The translations under genes and the position numbers were made by a program. Source: Pseudomonas alliivorans (lineage in GTDB: Bacteria > Pseudomonadota > Gammaproteobacteria > Pseudomonadales > Pseudomonadaceae). Taken from it: 64,000 bases of DNA. The stretch covers positions 248,001-312,000 of the forward strand of contig NZ_JAFFZW010000005.1 of assembly GCF_017826695.1 (NCBI RefSeq), written 5' to 3'. This document shows positions 1 through 9,244 of this stretch, piece by piece; the first letter of the stretch is position 1; the number at the start of each line of letters is the position of its first letter. The notes beneath the pieces are model-generated. The model saw only the letters and a program-made list of their open reading frames with translations, had not been told where the DNA came from and did not search any database.

Positions 1-324
1 TCACTTCCTGTCCGCCACCACCCCGATCAGCACCAGGACCACCAACAGCACCGGCGCAAGGCTGTAGTTGTTGAACTGGCTCAGGCCGCGCACGACCCAA
101 GGGGTGGCGTAGATCAGGGCCAGGCCGCTGCCGACGGTGCACAGCAGGGCCATGATCGGGATGCGCAAGGCACCTGCCATGCTGCCCACGCGCTGTTCAA
201 GCCAGCCTTTGACATCCGAGCCGAACAGCACCAGCAGGCAGCCCACCAGCGCCAGAGCGATTTCTGAAAGGTTGCTGCGACTCCAGCGTGACACGGTGGC
301 GAGCAGATCGAGTACGAGATCCAT
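1..324 (-). CDS. DUF3392 family inner-membrane protein
   Basis: Small protein of 107 residues, complete, with its TGA stop on the first three bases of the window. It has three hydrophobic stretches (about residues 20-35, 50-77 and 88-104), so it should be an inner-membrane protein. It resembles the DUF3392 family that sits after hemW in Pseudomonas; no biochemical role is known to me. Its ATG at 324 is nine bases downstream of the hemW stop codon, so it is probably the last gene of the yggS-to-hemW minus-strand run. Family call by recognition, function unknown. Confidence 0.75.
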   Translation of the reverse strand: MDLVLDLLATVSRWSRSNLSEIALALVGCLLVLFGSDVKGWLEQRVGSMAGALRIPIMALLCTVGSGLALIYATPWVVRGLSQFNNYSLAPVLLVVLVLIGVVADRK

Positions 325-333
325 GCAGGTTCC

Positions 334-1548
334 TTAGATCAGAAAGTATTGCAACAAGTCGTTGAGGAAAAGCTGGCCTTGCGGCGTCGCTGCCAAACGT
401 GTCGGATCGGTCTGCAACAGACCGCGCTGCTCCGCCTGTTTACGAGCGCTGACCAGTGAGTTGACGCTTAGACCCGTTCTTTCCTGAAATAATGCAGCGT
501 CAACGCCCTTTGTAAGGCGCAGTGCGTTCATCAGGAATTCGAATGGCAATTCGTCCAGCGGCAGTAGCTTCATGCCCGCCTGAAAAGGCTTGTCCGGGTT
601 CAGGTAATCCTTGGGCAGTCGTGTCTTCCATGTGCGGACAATACGCCCGTCCAGATGACTCAGTTTGCCGTGCGCACCCGCACCGATACCGATGAAGTCA
701 CCGAACGCCCAATAGTTCAGGTTATGCCGCGCCGGTTTGCCGGGTTGTGCATAGGCCGAGACTTCGTATTGCGCGTAGCCATGATCGGCCAACAGTTGCT
801 GACCGGTTTCCTGAATATCCCAAAGGATGTCGTCTTCCGGCAGCACAGGTGGCTGGTTCCAGAACACCGTATTGGGCTCCAGTGTCAGCTGATACCAGGA
901 CAGATGCGTCGGTTTCAGTGCGATGGCCTGGCGCAGGTCATCCAGCGCTTCGTCCTGCGACTGATCTGGCAGGCCGTGCATCAGGTCCAGATTGAAGTTG
1001 TCGAAACCGGCCTGACGCGCCATGTCCGCTGCGCGGATCGCTTCGTCGCCATTGTGAATCCGGCCCAGCGCCTTGAGTTTGGACTCCTGAAAGCTCTGGA
1101 TGCCGATGGAAAGCCGATTGATGCCCAGTGCGCGATAGGCGCTGAACTTGGCCTGCTCGAACGTACCGGGGTTGGCTTCCAGGGTGATTTCGATGTCGCT
1201 GGCGAACCGAATGCGTTGTTCCACACCTTTCAGCAGGCGTCCCAGCGCGTCGGCACTGAACAGGCTGGGCGTGCCGCCTCCGAAGAAGATCGATTGCAAC
1301 TCGCGGCCGTAAACGTGTGGCAGGTCCTGATCCAGATCGGCCAGCAATGCATCGACGTATTCCTGCTCCGGCAGAACCGGACTTGCCGTGTGGGAGTTGA
1401 AGTCGCAGTACGGACATTTGCGCACGCACCACGGAATGTGGATATACAGCGACAGCGGTGGCAGGTGCGGCAATGCAGGGCGCGGGCTTTCGGACGAAAA
1501 ACCGGTCTCGCCCAGGAACAGCGGCTGCGCAGGCGGATCGTGGATCAT
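334..1548 (-). CDS. hemW: HemW radical SAM haem chaperone
   Basis: Radical SAM protein of 404 residues, once called oxygen-independent coproporphyrinogen oxidase-like. HemW family members bind haem and a 4Fe-4S cluster and are thought to deliver haem to membrane proteins. The cluster motif is plain: C41-x3-C45-x2-C48 within [11 protein letters not shown], followed by a GGGTPSLF motif typical of the group. The frame stays open upstream, but the ATG at 1548 overlaps the rdgB stop by four bases (ATGA), which suggests translational coupling and fits family length. Before the core lies an N-terminal extension of about 33 residues. True coproporphyrinogen oxidase HemN has an extra N-terminal cysteine pattern that is not seen here. 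Confidence 0.93.
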   Translation of the reverse strand: MIHDPPAQPLFLGETGFSSESPRPALPHLPPLSLYIHIPWCVRKCPYCDFNSHTASPVLPEQEYVDALLADLDQDLPHVYGRELQSIFFGGGTPSLFSADALGRLLKGVEQRIRFASDIEITLEANPGTFEQAKFSAYRALGINRLSIGIQSFQESKLKALGRIHNGDEAIRAADMARQAGFDNFNLDLMHGLPDQSQDEALDDLRQAIALKPTHLSWYQLTLEPNTVFWNQPPVLPEDDILWDIQETGQQLLADHGYAQYEVSAYAQPGKPARHNLNYWAFGDFIGIGAGAHGKLSHLDGRIVRTWKTRLPKDYLNPDKPFQAGMKLLPLDELPFEFLMNALRLTKGVDAALFQERTGLSVNSLVSARKQAEQRGLLQTDPTRLAATPQGQLFLNDLLQYFLI

Positions 1549-2141
1549 TTCAGGCCCAGGCGGTCGCGCAGCAGCACCATCGCGCGGGCGCGGTGGCTGA
1601 GCTGGTTTTTTTCGGCCGGTCCAAGCTCTGCGCTGGAGCAGTCGCGCTCCGGCACCCAGAACAGCGGGTCGTAGCCAAAGCCGTGTTCGCCGCTGGCCGC
1701 ATGCAAAATCCGCCCGTGCCACAGGCCTTCACATAGAATCGGCAGGGGGTCATCGGCGTGCCGGACCAGTGCCAGTACGCACACGAACTGCGCGCCGCGT
1801 TGCTCGTCCGGAACGTCTTTCAGGGCTTCCAGCAGCTTGGCGTTGTTGGCCGCGTCGCCCTTGCCATCGGCGTAGCGCGCGGAATAGATCCCTGGCGCGC
1901 CGCCCAGAAAGTCCACGGCCAGACCCGAGTCGTCTGCCAGAGCAGGCAGGCCCGACAGGCGCGAGGCATTGCGGGCCTTGAGGATGGCGTTCTCGACGAA
2001 CGACAGGCCGGTCTCTTCCGGCTCGATCTGGCTGAATTCGCCTACCGAGCGCAGGGTGACGCTGTCGCCGAGCATGGCCTGGAGTTCTTTGAGCTTGCCA
2101 GCGTTGTGGCTGGCCAGTACGAGTTGGGTAAGGTTCATCAT
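1545..2141 (-). CDS. rdgB: RdgB/HAM1 XTP/dITP pyrophosphatase
   Basis: House-cleaning nucleotide pyrophosphatase of 198 residues that hydrolyses dITP, XTP and ITP to monophosphates and keeps deaminated purines out of DNA. Family motifs are [10 protein letters not shown] (residues 11-20, nucleotide-binding lysine), ALADDSGL around 67-74 with the catalytic aspartate, GFGYDPLF and SHRARAM near the C-terminus. Length matches the family. Start at 2141 overlaps the preceding DUF4426 gene's stop by four bases and its stop overlaps hemW by four bases, so the three genes form a tightly coupled set. Confidence 0.96.
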   Translation of the reverse strand: MMNLTQLVLASHNAGKLKELQAMLGDSVTLRSVGEFSQIEPEETGLSFVENAILKARNASRLSGLPALADDSGLAVDFLGGAPGIYSARYADGKGDAANNAKLLEALKDVPDEQRGAQFVCVLALVRHADDPLPILCEGLWHGRILHAASGEHGFGYDPLFWVPERDCSSAELGPAEKNQLSHRARAMVLLRDRLGLK

Positions 2142-2572
2142 TGGCCCGGAAAGAGTTCCTGGTTAAAACTGAAACGGTGGATAGTGCCGCCCGTCTGGAC
2201 GGTAATGTCGAAAATTCGGACTTCCTGCTGTGGCACAGGGTACTGCGCCACGTAGCTCACCGCGCCGTATTCGATGACCGGCTTGAATTTCAGCGGCAGT
2301 GAAACGTTGGCCAGATCCCTGATCGTCCCACTGACCTGCGCCGCCTGCGGCTTGCCATCGCGGATCACCGAGATATTGATAACGCCCTGTTCCTTGCTGC
2401 GAATCAACTCGGCGCCTCTGGCGATGTCCGGCTGCAGCACCGTCGAATTGAAGGTGTTGTAGTGAACCGTGACGTCGCCGAAGCGTTCCTGACGGTTGCC
2501 CTTGATAGCGTCGGCTGCCAGTACGGGCAGGCCGAGGCTGGTAATCAGCAGAGACAGCATCAGGCGACGCAT
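2138..2572 (-). CDS. Exported DUF4426 family protein
   Basis: A 144-residue protein with a clear signal peptide (charged MRRL start, hydrophobic core, cleavage probably after VLAAD near residue 20). The mature part has no cysteine and looks beta-rich, and matches DUF4426, a periplasmic family commonly found between metW and rdgB in pseudomonads. Function unknown. It lies 24 bases after metW and overlaps rdgB by ATGA. Context gives only co-expression with methionine and nucleotide-sanitation genes; no role should be read from that. Confidence 0.8.
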   Translation of the reverse strand: MRRLMLSLLITSLGLPVLAADAIKGNRQERFGDVTVHYNTFNSTVLQPDIARGAELIRSKEQGVINISVIRDGKPQAAQVSGTIRDLANVSLPLKFKPVIEYGAVSYVAQYPVPQQEVRIFDITVQTGGTIHRFSFNQELFPGQ

Positions 2573-2596
2573 GTCGTTTTCCTCGAAAACGCAGTG

Positions 2597-3217
2597 TTAC
2601 ACGGCGATCCTGTGGTCCGTCAGCCCAGGGCTGGTGACCCGGTAAATACCGATTTCACCCAACAGATTAGGCCATAGCTTGCTGGCCCATCCGTGGCGAT
2701 GCTGCTGATCGACGGCCAGTCGGTCGAGGACCTGTGCATCACGCTCGCGGCACAGTTCTTCGAAATCGCCGAAGGTGCAGAAGTGGATGTTCGGTGTGTT
2801 GTACCAGGTGTACGGCAGAAACTCGGAGACGGGCATGCGGCCCTTGCTCGCCAGATACCAGCGGCAGCGCCAGTGGCCGAAGTTCGGGAAGGTGATGATG
2901 CATTGCCGACCGACCCGCAGCATTTCGTCGAGGATCCGGTCCGGGTAATGCACGGCTTGCAGTGCCTGAGTCATGACCACGATGTCGAAACTGTTACTGG
3001 CAAAGTTGCCCAACCCTTTGTCCAGGTCCTGCTCAATGACATTGATGCCCTTGGCGACGCATTGGGCGATGTTGTCTGCGTCGTTTTCAAGGCCGTAGCC
3101 AGTGACCTGCTTGTGGTCACGCAGCCAAGTCAGCAGCTCGCCGTCACCGCAACCCAGGTCAAGCACACGGCTGCCAGCGGGAATCCATTCCTGGATGATT
3201 TCCAGATCGGCTCTCAT
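2597..3217 (-). CDS. metW: MetW methionine biosynthesis methyltransferase-like protein
   Basis: Class I SAM-binding fold protein of 206 residues. Motif I is LDLGCGDGE at residues 19-27. MetW is found next to MetX in many proteobacteria and is required for, or stimulates, methionine synthesis by the MetX acyltransferase. It begins seven bases after the metX stop, so the two are almost certainly one transcription unit. Length agrees with other MetW proteins. A methyltransferase activity is implied by the fold but is not proven for the family. Confidence 0.95.
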   Translation of the reverse strand: MRADLEIIQEWIPAGSRVLDLGCGDGELLTWLRDHKQVTGYGLENDADNIAQCVAKGINVIEQDLDKGLGNFASNSFDIVVMTQALQAVHYPDRILDEMLRVGRQCIITFPNFGHWRCRWYLASKGRMPVSEFLPYTWYNTPNIHFCTFGDFEELCRERDAQVLDRLAVDQQHRHGWASKLWPNLLGEIGIYRVTSPGLTDHRIAV

Positions 3218-3224
3218 GACATCC

Positions 3225-4364
3225 TCACAGCGAAATTCGATTCATGTAATGACTGAAAGCCTGCAGATAGCGCGGGATAGGGATCAGAAAGGCGTCGTGA
3301 CCCTGAGGCGCATCGATTTCCAGGTAGCAGACGTCCTTGCGGGCGGCCATCAACGCATCCACCAGTTCGCGGGAGCGGGCTGGAGAGAAGCGCCAGTCGG
3401 TGGTGAAAGACATCACGCAGAATTTTGCGGTGGCGTTGGCGAAGGTTTTGGCCAGGTCATCGTTGAAGTTCGCTGCCGGGTCGAAGTAATCCAGCGCTTT
3501 GGTCATCAACAGGTAGGTATTGGCGTCGAAACGCCCGGAGAACTCTTCACCCTGATAACGCAGGTAGCTCTCGACCTGAAATTCGACACTGTGAAAATCG
3601 TAATTGAGCTTTTCGCTCTTCAGGCCGCGGCCAAATTTTTCACCCATCGAGTCATCCGACAGATAGGTGATGTGGCCGACCATACGTGCCAGCATCAGGC
3701 CTCGCTTGGGGATCACGCCACGTTCCTGGAACGAGCCGCCGTGGAATTCGGGGTCCGTGAGAATGGCCTGGCGGGCGACTTCGTTGAAGGCGATGTTCTG
3801 CGCGGACAGCTTGGGTGCCGAGGCGATTGCCAGGCAGTGACGCACGCGTTCCGGGTAACTGATGGTCCATTGCAGCGCCTGCATACCGCCCAGACTGCCG
3901 CCGATGACCGCAGCCCACTGGGCGATGCCCAGCACGTCGGCCAGTCGGGCCTGGCTGTTGACCCAGTCTTCCACGGTCACGACCGGGAAGTTGGCGCCGA
4001 AAGGCTTGCCGGTGTCCGGGTCGATGCTGCTGGGGCCGGTCGAGCCGTTGCAGCCGCCCAGATTGTTCAGGCTGACAACGAAGAACTTATTCGTATCGAT
4101 AGGCTTGCCGGGACCGATGCAGCTATCCCACCAGCCGGGCTTGCGATCGTCGACGCTGTGAAAGCCCGCCGCATGATGATGCCCGGACAGCGCGTGACAG
4201 ATCAGCACGGCATTGCTGGCCGTGGCATTGAGTTGACCGTAGGTTTCGTAAATCAGGTCGTAGGCCGGCAGCGAACGACCACACGCCAGCGCCAGAGGCT
4301 CGCTGAAATGGGCCAGTTGCGGTGTGACCAGACCGACAGAATCATGGGGAAAGACCGTGGGCAT
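3225..4364 (-). CDS. metX: MetX homoserine O-acyltransferase
   Basis: Alpha/beta-hydrolase-fold acyltransferase of 379 residues that activates homoserine in the trans-sulfuration/direct sulfhydrylation route to methionine. The nucleophile is S157 in GGSLGGMQ; the catalytic histidine is in APQGHDAF near the C-terminus. Although the family is named acetyltransferase, pseudomonad MetX proteins are reported to use succinyl-CoA, so a succinyltransferase annotation may be more accurate. It is followed by metW with a seven-base gap. The 168 bases upstream hold the likely promoter; no riboswitch structure was recognised there. Confidence 0.95.
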   Translation of the reverse strand: MPTVFPHDSVGLVTPQLAHFSEPLALACGRSLPAYDLIYETYGQLNATASNAVLICHALSGHHHAAGFHSVDDRKPGWWDSCIGPGKPIDTNKFFVVSLNNLGGCNGSTGPSSIDPDTGKPFGANFPVVTVEDWVNSQARLADVLGIAQWAAVIGGSLGGMQALQWTISYPERVRHCLAIASAPKLSAQNIAFNEVARQAILTDPEFHGGSFQERGVIPKRGLMLARMVGHITYLSDDSMGEKFGRGLKSEKLNYDFHSVEFQVESYLRYQGEEFSGRFDANTYLLMTKALDYFDPAANFNDDLAKTFANATAKFCVMSFTTDWRFSPARSRELVDALMAARKDVCYLEIDAPQGHDAFLIPIPRYLQAFSHYMNRISL

Positions 4365-4532
4365 CGACCCTGTTCTCGCTTGAATGAGGCGTAAGTCTAA
4401 AGACCGTGGGGTGTAGCGGCAATAAGGGAATAGCCGTCAGGCGGACTGGGTCAGTGGTGGAGCGGACCTGGACATGCATTCCAGCGGCAGAGCGTACCCA
4501 CACAGCGTATGGGTACGATCTTTATCGACGGA

Positions 4533-5126
4533 TTACATCAACAAACGCAGCACTTCTGGCATATCGCTCATGGCCGCAAGGTTGTTGATGACCAACATGT
4601 CCAGCAGCTTGAGCACGATAAAGGCCAGGATCGGCGAGATATCGAGGCCACCCAGGTTTGGCACGATTCTGCGGAAGGGGGCCAGTGCCGGTTCGCAGAT
4701 CTGATTGACCAGTTCCGCACCAGGATTGTGGCTGCCCGGCGCGACCCAGGACAGGATCACGCTGGCGATCAGGGCGAAGAAGAATATCTTCAGGAAGAGG
4801 GCGGTTACGCTGATGATCGACCAAAGCAGCAGATGCAGCGGATCGCCCGTGGTGCCGGAAATCAGCAGCAGGGTAAGGGCCATCAGAATCATCTGGACGA
4901 TGATCGCCAGCACCAGAGACGACATGTCCAGTCCGAAAATGCTCGGAATGATACGTCGCAGCGGCTTGAGCAGCGGCTGAGTGGCCTTGACGATGAACTG
5001 GCTCAGCGGGTTGTAGAAGTTGGCGCGTACCAGTTGCAGCACGAAGCGCAGCAGGATGAGCATCAAATACAGACTGCCGAGGGTTTGCAGGACGAAAATT
5101 GCAGCGGTGTTCAATCCGATCATCAA
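4533..5126 (-). CDS. YggT family membrane protein
   Basis: A 197-residue integral membrane protein with two YGGT repeats, each a hydrophobic hairpin: the first around residues 8-90, the second around 100-190, with similar RxI(I/V)P(S/N)xxGxDxS signatures (RRIIPSIFGLDMSS and RRIVPNLGGLDISP). The family has been linked to osmotic tolerance and to membrane or division processes, with no agreed activity. It lies 23 bases after proC, and the order yggS-proC-yggT is conserved in many gammaproteobacteria. Confidence 0.9.
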   Translation of the reverse strand: MMIGLNTAAIFVLQTLGSLYLMLILLRFVLQLVRANFYNPLSQFIVKATQPLLKPLRRIIPSIFGLDMSSLVLAIIVQMILMALTLLLISGTTGDPLHLLLWSIISVTALFLKIFFFALIASVILSWVAPGSHNPGAELVNQICEPALAPFRRIVPNLGGLDISPILAFIVLKLLDMLVINNLAAMSDMPEVLRLLM

Positions 5127-5149
5127 TCTGCTCCGAAAAAGACCTGAAG

Positions 5150-5968
5150 TTATTTGCCCAGTTGCTCAGCCAGTTCGGCTGCGCGGTGGTCGGCTGCGGT
5201 CAGCGCGGTTTGCACCAACGCTTCGAAACCACCCGCCTGAAATGCCTTGATCGCTGCTTCTGTGGTCCCGCCCGGCGAGGCAACACGACGGCGCAATTCG
5301 CCTGCATCCACCTCACTGCCAGTGGCAATCAGCGCCGAGCCGAGTGCGGTTTGCAGGGTGAGCTTTTTAGCGATGTCTTCCGGCAGGCCCAGTTTCACAC
5401 CTGCGGCGGTCATGGCTTCCATCATCAGAAAAAAGTAAGCAGGGCCGCTGCCGGATACCGCAGTGACGGCATCCATGTGCTTTTCCTGCTCGACCCAGAC
5501 GGCGATCCCGACGGCGGACAGCATCTGCTCGGCCTGTTCGCGCTGTGTCGCGGTGACATTCGCGGTGGCGTAGAGGCCGCTGGCACCCTGACGCAACAGC
5601 GAAGGCGTATTGGGCATGCAGCGTACCACCGGCTGGTCGCCCAGCCATTGGGTGAGGCTGGCGCAGGTGATGCCGGCAGCAACCGAAACAATCAACTGAT
5701 GCGCTTCCAGGCTGGATTTGAGGGCTTCGCACACGGCTTTCATCAACTGTGGTTTGACCGCGAGCACCACAACGTTCGCACCCTTGACCGCTTCGGCGTT
5801 ATCGGCGAAGACTTTGATGCCGTGCTCGGTCGAAATGCGCTCACGGGTTTCAGCACCCGGTGCGCTTGCACAGATCAGGCTCGCTTCCACACCCTGGGCC
5901 CGCAATCCGCCGATCAGGCTGGAGGCCATGTTTCCGGCGCCGATGAAGGCGATACGCGTCTTGCTCAT
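5150..5968 (-). CDS. proC: Pyrroline-5-carboxylate reductase ProC
   Basis: NAD(P)H-dependent reductase of 272 residues for the last step of proline synthesis. The Rossmann motif IAFIGAGNMASSLIGG is at residues 6-21, and the C-terminal dimer domain with VSGSGPAYFFLMMEA and SPGGTTEAAI is intact. Length is normal. It starts 24 bases after yggS. The proline-catabolic genes putA and putP lie about 36 kb away in this window, so synthesis and breakdown are not co-located. Confidence 0.97.
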   Translation of the reverse strand: MSKTRIAFIGAGNMASSLIGGLRAQGVEASLICASAPGAETRERISTEHGIKVFADNAEAVKGANVVVLAVKPQLMKAVCEALKSSLEAHQLIVSVAAGITCASLTQWLGDQPVVRCMPNTPSLLRQGASGLYATANVTATQREQAEQMLSAVGIAVWVEQEKHMDAVTAVSGSGPAYFFLMMEAMTAAGVKLGLPEDIAKKLTLQTALGSALIATGSEVDAGELRRRVASPGGTTEAAIKAFQAGGFEALVQTALTAADHRAAELAEQLGK

Positions 5969-5992
5969 GAAAGGGGGTCCTTGTCTGAAAAG

Positions 5993-6679
5993 TTAGGGCT
6001 GACCGTAGTCGCGGGCGCCAAAGAGGGCGGTGCCGATCCGTACCCAGGTCGCGCCTTGAGCGATGGCGGCTTCCAGGTCGTGGCTCATGCCCATGGATAG
6101 GGTGTCGAGCGGCAGGTCCAAGTGATCCTGCAGCGTGCGCACAGCCGCAAAGGCCGCTGCCTGCTCGGCCTGGTCTTCGGTCGGCTCGGGAATCGCCATC
6201 AGGCCGCGCAGCTTCAGGCGCGGCAGGGCGCTGATGGCCGCGGCCAGTGCAGGCAGATCTTCTGGCGTGCAGCCGGACTTGCTGGCCTCGCCACTGACAT
6301 TCACCTGAATGCAGATGTTGAGCGGCTCCAGACCTTCAGGGCGCTGCTCGGAAAGGCGTTGAGCAATTTTCAAGCGATCCACGGAATGTACCCAGGCGAA
6401 GTTTTCTGCGATTGCGCGCGTCTTGTTCGATTGAATGGGGCCAATGAAGTGCCAGCACAAGGGCAGGTCGGCCAATTCGGCCTGTTTGCCGAGGGCTTCC
6501 TGCAAATAATTCTCGCCAAAGTCACGCAATCCGGCAGCGTAGGCTTCCCGCAACGCGCTGGAGGGCTTGGTTTTGCTCACCGCCAGCAGGCCAACCGAGG
6601 CCGGATCGCGCTGCGCCGCGAGAGACGCTGTACGAATTCGCTGTTCGAGCGTTGAAATGTTCGCTGCTATCGTGGACAT
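5993..6679 (-). CDS. YggS/PLPBP pyridoxal-phosphate homeostasis protein
   Basis: Single-domain alanine-racemase-like barrel protein of 228 residues. PLP should be held by K36 in LLAVSKTKP; GLMAIPEP and the SMGMSHDLEAAI phosphate-binding loop are present. The family controls free PLP levels and has no known catalytic activity. The ATG at 6679 faces pilT, whose start is 55 bases away on the other strand, so both promoters must lie in or near that short gap. Confidence 0.94.
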   Translation of the reverse strand: MSTIAANISTLEQRIRTASLAAQRDPASVGLLAVSKTKPSSALREAYAAGLRDFGENYLQEALGKQAELADLPLCWHFIGPIQSNKTRAIAENFAWVHSVDRLKIAQRLSEQRPEGLEPLNICIQVNVSGEASKSGCTPEDLPALAAAISALPRLKLRGLMAIPEPTEDQAEQAAAFAAVRTLQDHLDLPLDTLSMGMSHDLEAAIAQGATWVRIGTALFGARDYGQP

Positions 6680-6734
6680 TGATTTGCGCCAGCAGGGCTA
6701 AAGTCTGCGGCATTCTATGTGATTGAGGAGCTGT

Positions 6735-7769
6735 ATGGATATTACCGAGCTGCTGGCCTTCAGTGCCAAACAGGGCGCGTCGGACTTGCACCTCTCTGCA
6801 GGCCTGCCGCCGATGATCCGTGTCGACGGCGATGTGCGGCGGATCAACCTGCCTCCGCTCGATGCCAAAGAAGTCAAGGCGCTGATCTACGACATCATGA
6901 ACGACAAGCAGCGCCAGGTCTTCGAGGAGTCTCTGGAAACCGACTTCTCGTTCGAAGTGCCGGGTGTCGCGCGGTTCCGTGTCAATGCGTTCAACCAGAA
7001 TCGTGGCGCCGGTGCGGTGTTCCGGACCATTCCCTCCCGGATCCTGAGCATGGAAGATCTGGGCATGGGCAATGTGTTTCGCAAGATTGCAGACGTGCCT
7101 CGCGGCCTGATTCTGGTCACAGGTCCAACCGGGTCCGGTAAATCGACCACGCTGGCGGCGATGATCGACTACCTCAACTGCAACAAGCATCACCACATCC
7201 TGACCATCGAGGACCCGATCGAATTCGTCCACGAATCCAAGAAGTGCCTGGTCAACCAGCGCGAAGTGCATCGCGACACGCTCGGGTTCTCGGAGGCTTT
7301 GCGCTCGGCATTGCGTGAAGACCCGGACGTGATTCTGGTGGGCGAGCTGCGCGATCTCGAAACGATTCGTCTGGCCCTGACCGCTGCTGAAACCGGTCAC
7401 CTGGTGTTCGGCACGCTGCACACGACGTCAGCGGCCAAGACCATCGACCGGGTGGTGGACGTGTTTCCGGCCCAGGAAAAATCCATGATCCGCTCGATGC
7501 TGTCCGAGTCGCTGCACGCCGTCGTGTCGCAGTCACTGCTCAAGAAGGTCGGCGGCGGCCGGATCGCTGCTCATGAAATCATGATGGGTACGCCTGCGAT
7601 CCGTAACCTGATTCGCGAAGACAAGGTGGCCCAGATGTATTCGGCCATCCAGACCGGAGGCTCACTGGGCATGCAGACGCTGGACATGTGCCTGGCCGAT
7701 CTGGTGAAGAAAGGCCTGATCACACGCGAAAGCGCGCGCGAGCGTGCCAAGGTGTCCGACAACTTCTAG
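6735..7769 (+). CDS. pilT: Type IV pilus retraction ATPase PilT
   Basis: Hexameric secretion-type ATPase of 344 residues that depolymerises type IV pili and drives twitching. Walker A is GPTGSGKS at residues 130-137, the Asp box LTIEDPIEF and Walker B DVILVGELRD follow, then the His box ETGHLVFGTLHT. The C-terminal AIRNLIRE motif needed for retraction is intact. The frame is open four codons upstream, but ATG at 6735 preceded by GAGGAG is the better start and gives the usual family length. In P. aeruginosa pilU follows directly; here the next gene is an unrelated NlpC/P60 protein on the other strand. Confidence 0.97.
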   Translation: MDITELLAFSAKQGASDLHLSAGLPPMIRVDGDVRRINLPPLDAKEVKALIYDIMNDKQRQVFEESLETDFSFEVPGVARFRVNAFNQNRGAGAVFRTIPSRILSMEDLGMGNVFRKIADVPRGLILVTGPTGSGKSTTLAAMIDYLNCNKHHHILTIEDPIEFVHESKKCLVNQREVHRDTLGFSEALRSALREDPDVILVGELRDLETIRLALTAAETGHLVFGTLHTTSAAKTIDRVVDVFPAQEKSMIRSMLSESLHAVVSQSLLKKVGGGRIAAHEIMMGTPAIRNLIREDKVAQMYSAIQTGGSLGMQTLDMCLADLVKKGLITRESARERAKVSDNF

Positions 7770-7794
7770 GATTGGAAAGGGGGGGAGATGAGAC

Positions 7795-7816
7795 AGGCCT
7801 GCGCAGAGGCAGGCCT
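7795..7816. terminator. Hairpin between convergent pilT and NlpC/P60 gene
   Basis: Perfect inverted repeat AGGCCTGC / GCAGGCCT with a six-base loop, located 25 bases after the pilT stop and just beyond the stop of the converging gene. It probably ends both transcripts. No strong T-run follows on either strand, so intrinsic termination is a moderate call. Confidence 0.45.
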
Positions 7817-7824
7817 TGGGGATA

Positions 7825-8508
7825 TCAGCGCTGCACAACCCGCATTTGCGTGGTCTGCTTGGGCAGTACGCGCTTGGCGATCTTGTAGTGGCTGTTCCAG
7901 TACGGCTTGTTCAGCGTGTCCACAGTGACAGCCTTGCCACGACGCGGTGCATGGACGAACTTGTTGTCGCCCAGATAAATCGCCACATGGTTGACGTTGC
8001 GGCTCTTGATGTTGAAGAACAGCAAGTCACCCGGTTTCAAATCCTTGCGATCCACCGTCTGGCCGTGGCCTTGAGCCATGGCATTGGACGTGCGTGGCAA
8101 ATCCACTTCGCGAACGTCGCTGTACGCGTATTTCACCAGCCCACTGCAATCCAGACCCTTGCCTGGCGTTGTACCGCCCCAGCGATAGGGCGTGCCGACC
8201 GTCTGCAGCGCACGTTTCACAACGGCGTTGCCCTGTTTGGCATTGCCAGCGTTCAGTGCCTGAACGTGGGCAGCCTTGGCGGAATTCTTTCGCGAAACCG
8301 GCGTCTGAACGGCGCGGGTGGTTCGCGTTGCATGTGGAATGACGGTGGCTTCCTGAGGCGCATTGCGCGTTGCGATCGCGGGCGTAAGGTGACTTTTAGC
8401 GGTGTAACCCGAGAAGCTCGCAGGAAGCTGTTGCTCACGATTGGTGGCGTGGGCGGCCAGTGGCATAAACAGGCAAATGGTTAGCCATGTCTTGAAAAAA
8501 GGACGCAT
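7825..8508 (-). CDS. Secreted C40 (NlpC/P60) peptidoglycan endopeptidase
   Basis: A 227-residue exported cysteine peptidase. The signal peptide covers roughly residues 1-21 (LPLAAHA-type end). A low-complexity linker (about 30-90) leads to the NlpC/P60 domain: nucleophile C121 in GLDCSGLV, general base H174 in NVNHVAIYLGD, and third polar residue H186 in FVHAPR. Such enzymes cut the D-Glu-mDAP bond in peptidoglycan stems. The frame is open for 60 codons upstream, but the ATG at 8508 is where the signal peptide begins. It diverges from the TM2 gene over a 250-base intergenic region. Role could be growth, remodelling or pilus passage; not resolved. Confidence 0.9.
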   Translation of the reverse strand: MRPFFKTWLTICLFMPLAAHATNREQQLPASFSGYTAKSHLTPAIATRNAPQEATVIPHATRTTRAVQTPVSRKNSAKAAHVQALNAGNAKQGNAVVKRALQTVGTPYRWGGTTPGKGLDCSGLVKYAYSDVREVDLPRTSNAMAQGHGQTVDRKDLKPGDLLFFNIKSRNVNHVAIYLGDNKFVHAPRRGKAVTVDTLNKPYWNSHYKIAKRVLPKQTTQMRVVQR

Positions 8509-8758
8509 TCGGCAAGGCTCATAGTGGTCAGCGCGCAACTTTATAACAGCTTTTTTGAAAATTCTGACCCCATTTGTCGAGTGATTCACAGTGGCATCAT
8601 TGCAAAATGCGCGAAAGACTCTTTCTCTTTTCTCCGTAATCCCTTTGGCGACAAGGGTTTGACGGTGTAGAAGGGAGTCGGATGCCATACGTCGGATGAC
8701 GACAGTGGAGTCACAAAAATGTTATTTATTTTTTTCTATTGGCTCAGAGAGGATACAA

Positions 8759-9163
8759 ATGAACGGCTATCGCTCCGATACGCACAGCAAGGTCATGGGT
8801 TATCTGTTGTGGATTTTCGGATTTCTCGGCGCGCACCGTTTCTACTACGGCAAGCCTGTGACCGGGACGATCTGGTTCTTCACGTTCGGGCTGCTTGGCA
8901 TCGGCTGGCTGATCGACCTTTTCCTGATTCCGTCGATGGATCGCGAAGCCGACCTGCGCTTCACTTCGGGCTCGACCGACTACAGCCTCGCCTGGATCCT
9001 GCTGACCTTCCTCGGCCTGTTCGGTGTGCACCGCATGTACATGGGCAAGTGGATCACCGGAGTTATCTATCTGTGCACAGGCGGGTTGTTTCTGGTCGGC
9101 ATCCTGTATGACTTCTGGACGCTTAATAACCAGGTCTCGATGGAGAATGCACGACGCGGCTGA
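8759..9163 (+). CDS. TM2 domain membrane protein
   Basis: A 134-residue protein with TM2-type signatures in two copies: GAHRFYYGK with two transmembrane helices after it (about residues 15-50), then GVHRMYMGKW with another pair (about 85-125). Start ATG at 8759 follows a good GAGAGGAT binding site; an in-frame upstream start would add 21 residues without family support. Function of TM2 proteins in bacteria is unknown. It stands alone between divergent and convergent neighbours. Confidence 0.85.
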   Translation: MNGYRSDTHSKVMGYLLWIFGFLGAHRFYYGKPVTGTIWFFTFGLLGIGWLIDLFLIPSMDREADLRFTSGSTDYSLAWILLTFLGLFGVHRMYMGKWITGVIYLCTGGLFLVGILYDFWTLNNQVSMENARRG

Positions 9164-9186
9164 CATCGGGTGGGCATGCCTCCCTA

Positions 9187-9224
9187 ACGCTCTGCGTCCC
9201 ACCTTACGGCCGGACGCGGAGCGT
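9187..9224. repeat. REP-like hairpin / possible terminator
   Basis: A stem of about 13 pairs with one wobble: CGCTCTGCGTCC facing GGACGCGGAGCG, loop of about 12 bases. It sits between the TM2 gene stop and the pyrC' stop and could terminate both. The GGACGCGGAGCG core looks like a short intergenic repeat I associate with P. syringae-group genomes; that association is from memory. Confidence 0.5.
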
Positions 9225-9244
9225 GGTTAGGATCAGGAGGTGCT

